From: Sanguibacter suarezii NBRC 16159
GTDB taxonomy: Bacteria; Actinomycetota; Actinomycetes; Actinomycetales; Cellulomonadaceae
Direction of reading: 5' to 3'
Assembly (NCBI RefSeq): GCF_001552735.1
Contig: NZ_BCRT01000021.1
Coordinates: forward strand, 1-64,000
Length of the DNA stretch: 64,000 nt
Part shown: piece after piece, positions 47,725-57,107 of the stretch
Layout: every line of letters starts with the position of its first letter
How positions within the stretch are numbered: position 1 is the stretch's first letter
Notes under the pieces: model-generated
Database searches by the model: none
Seen by the model: the letters and a program-made list of their open reading frames with translations, nothing else
What the model was told of the DNA's origin: nothing
Position numbers and translations under genes: made by a program

Positions 47725-50700
47725 CGCACGCCCCGACGGCGGCGGACGGGCACGGCGAGCAGGACGAACACGACGATCACAACTCCTTGGAGGACGAGCC
47801 ACGGGGTCCGGCTCGCACGCTCGTAGCTCACGGTGAGGTGCCCGCCGTCGGCTCCCAGGGCGAAGGACTGGCGGTCGTCGCCAGCGACGGCGCGCAGCGG
47901 GACGCCGTCGAGCGCGCCGCGCCAACCAGGCGCGGAGTTCTCGGCGAGCACGAGGACACGGTCGGGGTCGCCGTCGGGGATCCGGGCGTCGATCGACAGG
48001 TTCCCGGCCGCGACCGGGACCACCACCTCGAGGGTGCCGGCGTCGCCGGGAGCGTAGATCCGCGCCCAGGACGGCTGGTCGATGAGCTCGAGAGAATCGT
48101 CGGGGGTCACCCGCCAGATGGTGCCGGACTCGTTCTCGGTGATCCGGGTGACCCCGGGCACGGTGTCGATGCGGGAGACGAGCTGAGCGCGGGCGAGGTC
48201 GTCGGAGGGCGGCACCAGCACGGCACCGACCGCCAGGGCGGCGAGGTCCTGCGCCTGGCCGGAGTCCATCCCGGCCGAGGTGCGAGCAACAAGCTCGGCG
48301 ACGTCGTCGGGCCGGCCCGCCAGGCCGGCGACGTCGACCACGGCCGAGGAGTCGGTGAGCTGCGGCCCGTCGCCGTGCAGCAGCTGGTAGGCGAGCGATC
48401 CGTCGGCACGCGCCTCGAGGACGAGCACCCGGGCCTGGCGGCCCGAGGACTGCATCTGCTGGCCCACCGCCGGCACGATCGCCCGGTCGAGGGCACGCAG
48501 CGTGACGGTGGAGTCCTGCCCCGAGGCGTGGGCCGCCCAGATGCCCACCCCGGCCAGCGGCACCGCGGCGACGAGCACCGCGCCGGTGGCGAGCATCACC
48601 TGACGCCAGCCGAAGGTGTGCGTGAGGGCTTTCGTCGTCAGGCCGTCCAGGCCCAGCACCGCAGCCCCAAGCAGCCCGAGGACCAGCACGGACACCCCCG
48701 CCCCGGACCAGCCGGTGACGGTCGACTCGGTTCCGACGGCGACCACGGTGGCCGTGGAGGCGAGCGCCGCTGCCAGGCCGAGCGCGGCGACGGCCCAGCA
48801 CACGCAGGCGGCCCGGCCCCGACCGCCGAGGCGCACCAGCCCGACGCAGGCCGCGATGACCAGCGTCGCGCCGTAGACGTAGGGCGCGTAGGTGCCCACC
48901 TGCCCCCACACGCCGTCGGCGGTGAACCACGCGTCCGGGTCGACCGGCAGCGCCAGGAGCTGGCGCCAGGCGGGCGCGCCCGTGGAGGCGAGGGGCAGAC
49001 CCGGGTCGCCCAGCAGGATCCGCCAGCCCCCGCTCGACCACGTGACGACCGCGCGGACGATCAGCGGTCCCATGAGGGCGAGGGCGGGCAGCGGGATGAA
49101 CGTGAGGTAGCGGCGGTGGCGCGGGGCACCGACAGCCACCACGACGAGGGCGAGGATGCCCGGCACGAGCAGCACCGGTGCACCGGCGACGACGACGGCG
49201 AAGGCGAGGGCCGCCGCGCCGAGCGCGGCGACGGAGGGGTGGTTCGTGACGGGTGCGAGCTCGGGAACGCGTTCGCGCAGTCGCTGGTCGGCACGCTCGG
49301 CCGCGCGCAGCCGCTGCCGGCCCCAGGTGTCACCGCGTTGCACCCCGATCGCCCGCGCCACGGCCAGGGCGAACCACGGCAGCGCGGCATGCGCGAGGAC
49401 CGCACCCAGACGCCCCTGCCCGACGCCGAGCAGCAGCGAGGGCGCCGCGAACCACATGGTCGCCGCCCAGAACCGCAGCGCCACCGAGCGGGTCGCAGCC
49501 CCTGCGGCGAACCAGCCGCCCAGCCCGGACAGCACGAGCGCGCCGACGACGAGGAGGTTGACGGCGAGCTGGAGGTTGCCTCCGGTCAGGGCTGCGACGG
49601 GGGCCAGCGCGGTGAGCAACGGGTCGACCGGCGCTGAGGCACCGAGGCCGTCGCGGATCCAGCCGCCGGAGATCGCCTGCCAGAGGTCGGACAGCCCTTC
49701 TCCGGCCGGCTGCAGGGCCCCGCCGATGACGGCTGACCCGTCCGTGACCGAGCGCAGCACCGGGCGCAGCGCGATGACCGTGGCGGCGCCGGCGAGGAGG
49801 ACGACGCCCAGCGCGGTGAGACGACGGCGGCGGGCGGTGGCGCGGATCTCCTCGCGGTCGAGCTCATGCGGGGCACCGGCGGCCTTGCGCCGGGCGGCGC
49901 TGGCGAGCCGGCGGTCCTGGTGGGCGTCGACGACCTCCCGGGTGGTGGCCATGAGCGGGGTGAGCAGGCTGCGTCTGGCAGACGCCGTCCTGGCCGCACC
50001 GAGCCGGGTGGTGAGCACCCGCGGCAGACGGGTGAACAACCAGAGCGGCGCCCAGAGCTCGTCGAGAGCGTGCCGGGGCACCTTCATGGTCACGCGGTAC
50101 AGGGCCCGCACCGGCGCCGCCAGCACGGCACCGACGAGGAAGAAGGGCAGCAGCCAGGCGGTCATGCCGGTGGCGAGGAAGTAGAGCTGCGAGCGCAGCC
50201 GGGCACCGAAGGTCGTGTCTCGCTCGGTGCTGCGGTCGGCGCCGCCGGTGAGCGTGGCCTGGGCGTGGCGGACGACCGCGCGGGGCACCACGACCACCCG
50301 GTGCCCGGCGAGGCGGACCCGCCGGCACAGGTCGAGCCCGTCGCCGAAGACGCCGTAGGTGGAGTCGGTGCCGCGCATCTGGGTCCAGACGCTCAGCCGT
50401 ACGAGCGCGCCGGTCAGGCCGACGGCGAGGACGTCGTCGCGGAAGTCGTGCTGGCCCTGGTCGACCTCTCCCGGCTCGACGCCGGTCATCCGTCGGCCGC
50501 TGCGCGAGACGGTGAACCCGACCTCGATGAGCTCGTCCGGGTCGTCCCAGCCGACCTGCTTGACGCCGGCGACCGCGACCGAGGCGGTGTGCTCGAGGGT
50601 GCGGAGTAGATGGCCCAGCGCGTCCGGCGCCGGGGCACTGTCATCGTGGAAGAACCAGAGCCACTCGGTGTCCACGGCGGGGGTGAGGGTGCGCAGCGCC

Positions 50701-51011
50701 GTCGTGACGGCGGCGCCGAAGGAGCGGGCACCGGGGGCACGGACGAGCGTGACGCGGGAGGGAGTCGCCGCGGCGCCGGGCGGCTCGGGAGCCAGGTCGG
50801 GGGGCAGCTCTGCGCTGGAGTCGGCCGAGGCGTCGACGACGATCACCCGTGCGGGGCCGGGGTCGCAGGCCAGCACCGCGCGCAGGGAGTCAGCCAGGTA
50901 CGGCGTGGTCCCGCGGGTGACGAGAACAGCGGTCACAGTGCCCTCGAGGGTCTGGACCGCGGCGGCTGGTGCCGTGGGGGTGGTGGCCGGAGAAGTCATA
51001 CAGTGGTCCAT
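47721..51011 (-). CDS. GT2 glycosyltransferase fused to a large multi-pass membrane region
   Basis: 1096 aa. Residues about 25-270 are a GT-A fold glycosyltransferase (VTAVLVTRGTTPYLADSL, VIVVDASADSS, LWFFHDDSAPAPDAL with the nucleotide-metal site, GVFGDGLDLCRRVRLAGHRV). The remaining 800 residues hold around 12 membrane helices plus an extracytoplasmic C-terminal beta domain (DDRQSFALGADGGHLTVSYERASRTPW, then a final helix). It likely builds or exports a cell envelope glycan. ATG 51011 has GTGAGG before it. Located between whiB and DUF5719, which it overlaps. Confidence 0.86.
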
Positions 51012-51068
51012 AGTGCCTCACCCGCCGGCCAGATCCGTGGAGCTGCCGGGTGTGGCGCGCGGCGACGA

Positions 51069-51404
51069 TCAGATCGCGCGGCGCTTGAGCTTGCGGCGTT
51101 CGCGCTCGGAGAGGCCGCCCCAGATGCCGAAGCGCTCGTCGTTCTCGAGGGCGTAGTCGAGGCACTCCACCCGCACCTCACAGCTCACGCAGACCTTCTT
51201 GGCCTCACGAGTCGATCCCCCCTTCTCAGGGAAGAACGCCTCCGGGTCCGTCTGTGCGCACAGCGCTCGCTCCTGCCACCCCATGACGGAGTCTTCGTCC
51301 AGCGTGGCGAAGAGCGGCAGCACGGGTGCAAGTGGTTCGCTCGCTCCGGGTCCGCGCAGAGCGTCCGTGGGAAAGTCCCCATCCCCATCGAGCAGATTCC
51401 ACAT
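51069..51404 (-). CDS. WhiB-family iron-sulfur regulator (WhiB2 type by position)
   Basis: 111 aa. The four iron-sulfur cysteines are Cys49, Cys72, Cys75 and Cys81 (C...CxxC-x5-C), followed by the FGIWGG turn (92-97) and the basic RERRKLKRR tail that binds DNA or sigma factor. Context (beside a DUF3499/metallopeptidase/manB-type block) matches mycobacterial whiB2/whmD, needed for septation, but the paralogue is assigned by synteny only. GAGGGGG precedes the ATG. A textbook sigma-70-type promoter lies at 51520-51548. Confidence 0.92.
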   Translation of the reverse strand: MWNLLDGDGDFPTDALRGPGASEPLAPVLPLFATLDEDSVMGWQERALCAQTDPEAFFPEKGGSTREAKKVCVSCEVRVECLDYALENDERFGIWGGLSERERRKLKRRAI

Positions 51405-51519
51405 GCGCGCCCCCTCAGTGCAATGACCAGTGTCTCGACCCTCGTCGGTGTGCCGTCCCGACCGCTCCCCACGCAGCTCTGCGCAGTTCCGCACGGTCGG
51501 TGCCAAACCGTTATGTGAA

Positions 51520-51548
51520 ATTACACGCGTGTCATCTCTAGGAGTCAA
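51520..51548 (-). promoter_or_regulatory. Consensus promoter of the whiB gene
   Basis: On the minus strand: -35 TTGACT (51543-51548), 17-bp spacer, -10 TGTAAT (51520-51525), each matching the consensus at five of six bases. Transcription would begin near 51513, giving a leader of about 109 bases before the start at 51404. Confidence 0.75.
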
Positions 51549-51632
51549 GCCCAGATGTGCTATTTGGTGACGCAGGTGGGGTGAATTCCGCGACACGCCC
51601 ACATGGACACGCTCTCTGACTACGATCGGAGC

Positions 51633-52460
51633 ATGACCTCCACGATCACCGAGCTGCTCACCCTGCTGTCCCGCGACGGCGGACAACCGCGCCTGACGTG
51701 GTACGGCCCGGACGGCGAACGCATCGAGCTGTCCGGTGCGGTCCTGGTGAACTGGGTCACCAAGACGACGAATCTGCTCGTGGAGGAATTCGACGCCGAG
51801 GCCGGCGTCGTCGTGGCCACGGACCTGCCGCCGCACTGGCGCACCCTCGTGTGGGCGCTGGCGACGTGGCGGGCGGGGGCGGAGCTGCGGCTGGTCGAGC
51901 CGGACGCTGCCGACGGCGATGGATCCGACGCGGTCGACGCCGGCGTGCCCAGCCCCGCGCTGACCGGCGCGCCTGACGTCGCCCTTACCGCCGACCCCGC
52001 GCGGTGGGCCCCCCGCCCCGGCGAGCGCAGATCACGCACCGCGATCGTGGCCGTGTCGCTGCCCGCCCTGGCTCGCCGCTTCGACGGCGAGCTGCCCGCC
52101 GGAGCCGTCGACGCGGCGTCGGCCGTGATGACCTACGGCGACCAGCTCGGCTACGTGCCCCCGGGCGACCCGGGGACGACTGCGCTCTCGGGTGCAGGCG
52201 TGCCGCTCGAGGTCGACCACGCGGCACTGCTGGGGTGGGCGGACGAGCACGCGGGCGTGACGGCGCGCGACGGCGCGCGGGTGCTGCTGCGGACCACCGC
52301 GGCGCCCGGTGGGGTGGCCGCCCTGCTCGCCGGAGCGGTGAGCGTCTGGGCGGGCGGCGGTTCGGTCGTGGTGCTCGCACCGGCGACCACCGGTGCGATG
52401 GAGGCAGACCCGGAGCGGCTGGCGCGGTTGGTGGAGACGGAGCGGGTCAGCGGGGCATAG
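51633..52460 (+). CDS. TIGR03089 family protein
   Basis: 275 aa of the actinobacterial TIGR03089 family: TELLTLLSRDGGQPRLTWYGPDGERIELSGAVLVNWVTKTTNLLVEEFDAEAG resembles the start of acyl-CoA ligase (AMP-binding) proteins, but the AMP signature is absent and the protein is only about half the usual length. It is regarded as a degenerate, non-catalytic relative. TACGAT (51621-51626) ends six bases before the ATG at 51633, so leaderless start is possible. Divergent from whiB. Confidence 0.84.
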   Translation: MTSTITELLTLLSRDGGQPRLTWYGPDGERIELSGAVLVNWVTKTTNLLVEEFDAEAGVVVATDLPPHWRTLVWALATWRAGAELRLVEPDAADGDGSDAVDAGVPSPALTGAPDVALTADPARWAPRPGERRSRTAIVAVSLPALARRFDGELPAGAVDAASAVMTYGDQLGYVPPGDPGTTALSGAGVPLEVDHAALLGWADEHAGVTARDGARVLLRTTAAPGGVAALLAGAVSVWAGGGSVVVLAPATTGAMEADPERLARLVETERVSGA

Positions 52461-52709
52461 ATCGCTATCTGCCCGGATGCCGGCCGACCGGTCGTGCCGA
52501 CAACGCGCCCAGGCGGGCCTGCCTCGGGCGTAGACGGCGCACCCTCCCCCGGCCGCGATTATCCATTGGGTGTCGGTGCCCGGAAACGGCTTCTCCCCTG
52601 GGTATCGTGACCACGAGCGCCGGGCACGAGGGCCTGGAATGTGCGGACCTTTCAACCTCGCCCCCGCCATCCACCCCTCGTACGCCCCGCAACCCAAGGG
52701 AACCTTGAT

Positions 52710-53252
52710 ATGAAGCGCCACACGATGTTGGCCGCAGTCGCTACGCCGCTCCTCGTCCTGACTTTCGCGCTCGGCGCCCAAGCGATCGCCTCGGACCCAA
52801 TCGCGCCGAGCACCGCCTCCGACTCGCCCGGGGAAAACGACGACGGTGCGCCCACCACGGAAGACGCACCGTTGCCGGACGCAATCGTCCCTGAGGGCGA
52901 GGCTGTAGACCCAGACATCGATCCGGATCTCGCCCCATCCGCTGACCCGGCACTGGCACCGGCCAACGTCCAGATCACGATCGCGGCGACCGACATCGTC
53001 CCGCAAGCTATTCTCGTCAGCGGATTTGTCCCCGGAGTCGAGTCGTCAGGGACCTGCACCCTGAGCTTGGTCCGAGACTCAGAGATCTTCACCGTCGAGG
53101 GCACCGCGGAGCCCGACGCGACAACCACCGTCTGCGGCGGTTTGACGATGAGCACCGCTGGGTTCACTCCCGGGACATGGGACGTAACCCTTGCCTACAC
53201 CTCAGACACCCAGACTGGCATCAGCTCTGCGACACAGGTCACCATCCGATGA
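52710..53252 (+). CDS. Small secreted protein of unknown function
   Basis: 180 aa. Signal peptide MKRHTMLAAVATPLLVLTFALGAQA (cleavage after about 25), an acidic Pro/Asp-rich linker (30-80), then a beta-rich domain (VQITIAATDIVPQAILVSGFVPGVESSGTCTLSLV...SATQVTI) with two cysteines that probably form a disulfide, like an Ig-type fold. AAGGGAA precedes the ATG at 52710. Its stop overlaps the LGFP gene start (ATGA), so the two are probably exported together. No family recognised. The gap before it, 52461-52709, shows no gene. Confidence 0.75.
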   Translation: MKRHTMLAAVATPLLVLTFALGAQAIASDPIAPSTASDSPGENDDGAPTTEDAPLPDAIVPEGEAVDPDIDPDLAPSADPALAPANVQITIAATDIVPQAILVSGFVPGVESSGTCTLSLVRDSEIFTVEGTAEPDATTTVCGGLTMSTAGFTPGTWDVTLAYTSDTQTGISSATQVTIR

Positions 53253-54856
53253 TCGCTGCGCGTCCGTCCACCCTGCGACGCAGGACGACTCTTGGCACGG
53301 TCTTCCTGCTCCTGGTCTTGCTGGCACCTGGTGTCCTTGCCACTCCCCCGGCGCAGGCCGCCAGCTTCAGAGCCGGCATGATCATTTCCGACGGAGTCTT
53401 CTACAACTCGTCATCGATGTCCGCCGGGCAGATCCAGACCTTCCTTGACCAAAAGGGGTCGGCGTGCCGCCCCGGTTCAACAGGCACACCGTGCCTCAGA
53501 GACTTCCGGGAGACGACCTGGACCCGCACTCCGGACACCAGATGCACCGGACAGTACACCGGGGCAGCAAACGAGTCTGCCGCTACGATCATCGCCAAGG
53601 TGGCCACGGCCTGCCGGATCAACCCGCAAGTTCTCCTTGTCCTGCTCCAGAAGGAACAGGGACTGATCACTGCGTCCGGCGAGTACTTGACTCCGCGCCG
53701 TTACCAGGCAGCAACCGGCTATGGCTGCCCAGACACCGCGCCCTGCGATGCCGAGTTCCGTGGGTTCTACAACCAGGTCTACAAGGCAGCCTGGCAGTTC
53801 CGGAGCTATGCGCTCACCCCCTATTCCTGGGCCCACGTCCCGGGCCGCACCTCGCAGACGATCGCGCTGCATCCCAGTGCCACGTGCGGCAAGGTCAACG
53901 TCTACATCGAGAACCAGGCGACCGCAGGCCTGTACAACTACACCCCGTACACGCCCAACTCGCCTCTGTTGAATGGCCGCCCAGATGGCTGCTCGAGTTA
54001 CGGCAATCTCAATTTCTTCAACTTTTTCACCGAGTGGTTCGGGTCGACCCAGTATCAAACCTCGGGCGCGATCGGTGCCGTCTGGCAGGCGAACTCCGGG
54101 CTCCTTGGAGCAGCCACGGGAAACGAGCGCCCCGGGCTAGCCCAAGGCGGCTCGATGCAGAACTTCGCGAATGGGACGGTCTATTGGAGCCCAAGCGCGG
54201 GTGCCTACATGGTTCGCGGCGGCGTTCTCGCCTATTGGGGCACCAGAGGATGGGAGAACGGGACACTCGGCTACCCCACGACCAACGAAAAGCTCTTATC
54301 CCGTCTCAACGGAACAGTCCAGAGCTTCCAAGGAGGTCACGTCTACTGGAGCCCCGCGGGCGGCCCCCAGGTGGTGCTCGGCGCGATGTCCACTCGATGG
54401 GCCTCCATGGGCTGGGAATCTGGACCTCTGGGATATCCGATCACGTCAGAGAAGTCGCTCCGCGACGGCGGCGCTGTCCAGGCTTTCGAGGGCGGCCACA
54501 TCTATTACAGTCCCCCATACGGCGCGCATGCTGTGCGAGGGGGCATCTATCAGGCCTGGGCTGCGCGCGGATGGGAGCAAGGACTGGGCTACCCGACCGT
54601 GAGCGAGCGGGGTGGACTCGTCGCCGGCGGCTCTGTCCAGAGCTTCGAGCGTGGAGCGATCTATTGGACCCCGGCGCACGGCACCAAGGCTGTCTCGGGA
54701 GCGATCCTCAGCTGGTGGGGCGCCAACGGGTGGGAGAACGGGCGACTGGGTTATCCGACCTCGGCTGAGGTCGTCTCCGGTGCCACCATCTATCAGACCT
54801 TCGAGCGTGGGCGCATCACCTACAACAGCGCAACGGGGAACATCACGGTCCGATAG
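53249..54856 (+). CDS. Secreted LGFP-repeat protein with lysozyme-like N-domain
   Basis: 535 aa. Signal peptide (VFLLLVLLAPGVLATPPAQAA), then an about 270-residue domain with Cys pairs and QVLLVLLQKEQGLITAS, whose Glu resembles that of transglycosylase folds; this is inference. The C-terminal half has four full LGFP repeats, each ending GYPT..E-like (LGYPTTNEK, LGYPITSEK, GLGYPTVSER, LGYPTSAEV), plus partial copies. LGFP repeats are thought to bind cell wall or mycolate layers. Start set by ATGA overlap with the upstream gene. Confidence 0.85.
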   Translation: MIAARPSTLRRRTTLGTVFLLLVLLAPGVLATPPAQAASFRAGMIISDGVFYNSSSMSAGQIQTFLDQKGSACRPGSTGTPCLRDFRETTWTRTPDTRCTGQYTGAANESAATIIAKVATACRINPQVLLVLLQKEQGLITASGEYLTPRRYQAATGYGCPDTAPCDAEFRGFYNQVYKAAWQFRSYALTPYSWAHVPGRTSQTIALHPSATCGKVNVYIENQATAGLYNYTPYTPNSPLLNGRPDGCSSYGNLNFFNFFTEWFGSTQYQTSGAIGAVWQANSGLLGAATGNERPGLAQGGSMQNFANGTVYWSPSAGAYMVRGGVLAYWGTRGWENGTLGYPTTNEKLLSRLNGTVQSFQGGHVYWSPAGGPQVVLGAMSTRWASMGWESGPLGYPITSEKSLRDGGAVQAFEGGHIYYSPPYGAHAVRGGIYQAWAARGWEQGLGYPTVSERGGLVAGGSVQSFERGAIYWTPAHGTKAVSGAILSWWGANGWENGRLGYPTSAEVVSGATIYQTFERGRITYNSATGNITVR

Positions 54857-54868
54857 CGGATGCAGTTT

Positions 54869-54907
54869 GCCGACGGGTGCGGTCCAGCAATGGCCGCACC
54901 CGTCGGC
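54869..54907. terminator. Terminator between LGFP gene and GT2 gene
   Basis: 14-bp perfect stem (54869-54882 with 54894-54907), 11-nt loop, between convergent genes, 13 bases past the LGFP stop. Confidence 0.85.
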
Positions 54908-54926
54908 CCCATCCGCCTCCACGTGC

Positions 54927-55922
54927 TCAGGAGCCGCCGAAGGTCGCGCGGACGTGGCGACGGTACAACCAGGCGTACCCAGACGGGGTCACCTTCATAA
55001 GCAGTGCACCCGTCACGATCACAGGAGCTTGAGGCAGGTGCCTCACGAGGGATGCCAGCCGAAGCCGTTTGCGGCAGGCTCGAACGACGTCGCGGTCGTG
55101 AGCGGTCTTCGGTGTCTTGATGAGCGCCCGCTGCGCAAAGCTCAGCGTCAGGAAGACCATCGCGAGGTCCACGGCGCCCGACAGGTCTGGGTCACGGCCG
55201 CGGCGAGCCTCACCCAGCAGGGCCTCGCGAAGGTAATGATCGGCGGTGTCGAGCTCCTCGACCGGCGGGACAGCGCCCCAGGTGACGGAATCAGCTCGCA
55301 CGTAGTACAGGTAGACGGGGATGTCGACGACGCGCACCGTCCGTGCGGCCGCGGCCAGCACAGGATTCGTGAGGAAATCCTCGTTGATGATCCCTTCGGG
55401 ATACTTCACGGCCTCATACAGGGTGCGGCGGATGAGCTTGTCGCACGTGAACGGAGTGATCTTGTCCATCAGGCCAAGCTCGGCCGCGCGCCGTCCGGGA
55501 AAGTCTCCGGTGACGACGGGATGCCGCTCGCGACGAGAGCCATCGGGGCGAACGTACACGACATTGCCGACAACGATGTCGACCTCCGCGTCCAAGACGC
55601 CGGTCAGCGCTGCGAGGTAAGTCGGCAAGTACTCGTCGTCACTGTCAACAAACGCCACGAAGTCACCCCGCGCCAGGGCGACGCCGGTGTTGCGAGCCGC
55701 CGCCGCGCGCCGATTCGACTCATGTCGCACGTAGCGGACACGCGAGTCTCCTCCGCGCTGCTCCAGGTGCGACCTGACGAGTTCGATCGACCCGTCGGTG
55801 GAAGCATCATCCACCAAGATCAGCTCGAAGTCCTCGAGGGTCTGGTCGAGCACGCTCCCAACGGCTCGCACGATCGTGTCCTTGGCGTTGTACACCGCCA
55901 TGATGACTGAGACCTTCGGCAT
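54927..55922 (-). CDS. GT2 family glycosyltransferase
   Basis: 331 aa. GT-A fold: VSVIMAVYNAKDTIVRAVGSVLDQTLEDFELILVDDASTDGS and the metal site FVAFVDSDDEYLPTYL (DSDD). C-terminal helices suggest a peripheral membrane protein. The ATG at 55922 is chosen because GGGGAGG lies five bases before it; a GTG at 55946 overlapping the DUF2304 stop (GTGA) is the alternative. Last gene of the polysaccharide operon. Acceptor and sugar unknown. Confidence 0.9.
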   Translation of the reverse strand: MPKVSVIMAVYNAKDTIVRAVGSVLDQTLEDFELILVDDASTDGSIELVRSHLEQRGGDSRVRYVRHESNRRAAAARNTGVALARGDFVAFVDSDDEYLPTYLAALTGVLDAEVDIVVGNVVYVRPDGSRRERHPVVTGDFPGRRAAELGLMDKITPFTCDKLIRRTLYEAVKYPEGIINEDFLTNPVLAAAARTVRVVDIPVYLYYVRADSVTWGAVPPVEELDTADHYLREALLGEARRGRDPDLSGAVDLAMVFLTLSFAQRALIKTPKTAHDRDVVRACRKRLRLASLVRHLPQAPVIVTGALLMKVTPSGYAWLYRRHVRATFGGS

Positions 55923-55942
55923 CGCAGCCTCCCCGATTGCCT

Positions 55943-56365
55943 TCACTTGTCAGGCTGAGGGTCTGGCAAGATCTCCGGACCAGCACACGTCACGTCGCCC
56001 TGGCCTCGCCCCCCGCCGGCACCAGGGATCCCCGAATCATCGAGCGTGCAGCGGATCAGCGCGATCTCCTCAGCGAGAGTTCGGGACTGCTCCTCCTGGG
56101 CAGACAGTGCAACGCTCAGCTGAATACACACCGACAGCAGAATGACGATAGCCACGGCGAAGACAAGGTTCGACGGAGTCTCGACGCCGACGAGCCGCGC
56201 GAGGGATACCGCCAGGTTAGGCCAGACCCCCACGATGACGATGCCCACTCCGAGCACGATCCACATCGCCGCGTACTTCTCGCGGATCCGTCGGCTGCGC
56301 AGGAGTGCCACCAACAGGAAGACGACGAGGACCGCAAGGCCAATGACAAATCCGTAGCCGCTCAC
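55943..56365 (-). CDS. DUF2304 family membrane protein
   Basis: 140 aa with three hydrophobic segments (FVIGLAVLVVFLLVALL, AAMWIVLGVGIVIVGVW, NLVFAVAIVILLSVCIQLSV) and a conserved R.I.EKYA-type motif between the first two, the signature of DUF2304. Such proteins accompany a dolichol-phosphate-type GT2, as here. Start overlaps the upstream GT2 stop by four bases (GTGA). Confidence 0.85.
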   Translation of the reverse strand: MSGYGFVIGLAVLVVFLLVALLRSRRIREKYAAMWIVLGVGIVIVGVWPNLAVSLARLVGVETPSNLVFAVAIVILLSVCIQLSVALSAQEEQSRTLAEEIALIRCTLDDSGIPGAGGGRGQGDVTCAGPEILPDPQPDK

Positions 56366-57102
56366 GCTGGCCTCTCTTCTGTGGGGATGCCGGGCCGGGT
56401 GAGGGCGATTCCCAGGGCCAAGAGCGCTCGGACCAAGAAGACCGCTGCCTTCACGGGGCTGTGCGAAGGCCTTCCGCCTGCGCGAGGCCGCATGCTCACA
56501 CCAGTCTGATCCACCGTTAGGCCACCGCGGGCGGCGATCACAAGCGCCTCAACCGTGTCACCGAGGTACTCCGCTGGATACGTGGTCGAGAACAACGAGA
56601 TAGCCCTCGGCCCACATGCCTTGAAACCTGAGGTCGTGTCGGTGAGCTCAGCTCGGGTGACTCTGGAGAGGATGACCGACAGAACTGTCATGGACCACCG
56701 ACGGGGACCGCGGGTCTGATAGTCGCCTGCCCCGGCGAACCTTGCCCCGATCATCACGTCCGCTCCCGTCGAGACGAGGGCGTCGAGGATGGTCGGCACC
56801 TCCTTCGGCGGGTGCTGACCATCCGCATCGAGCTGGACCGTGTAGGTGTAGCGGTTGCGTGCGGCAAACTTGTAGCCGGCGCGCATAGCGCCGCCGACGC
56901 CAAGGTTGATCGGCAGCTGGAGAACGCGGACACCTTTGGCGCGGGCGACCTCCGAGGTACGGTCTGTGGAGCCGTCGTCCACGACGACGACGTCCACGGA
57001 CGGCAGCTCCGCTGCAACCTCGTCGAGGACGTCCCCCAATGTCTCCTCTTCGTTCCAGGCAGGAATAATGATGAGCACACGCTCGTCTCGGAAGTCGGCC
57101 AT
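56362..57102 (-). CDS. GT2 (polyprenyl-phosphate-type) glycosyltransferase
   Basis: 246 aa. RVLIIIPAWNEEETLGDVLDEVAAELPSVDVVVVDDGSTDRT, then QLDADGQHPPKEVPTILDAL (DAD metal site) and GARFAGAGDYQTRGPRRWSMTVLS are typical of dolichol-phosphate mannosyltransferase-like GT2 enzymes, paired with DUF2304 proteins. The start at 57102 (ATG) follows AGGA by eight bases; an in-frame ATG at 57111 overlaps the flippase stop (ATGA) and is possible. Likely loads sugar onto a lipid carrier. Confidence 0.88.
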   Translation of the reverse strand: MADFRDERVLIIIPAWNEEETLGDVLDEVAAELPSVDVVVVDDGSTDRTSEVARAKGVRVLQLPINLGVGGAMRAGYKFAARNRYTYTVQLDADGQHPPKEVPTILDALVSTGADVMIGARFAGAGDYQTRGPRRWSMTVLSVILSRVTRAELTDTTSGFKACGPRAISLFSTTYPAEYLGDTVEALVIAARGGLTVDQTGVSMRPRAGGRPSHSPVKAAVFLVRALLALGIALTRPGIPTEERPA

Positions 57103-57107
57103 GCGAG

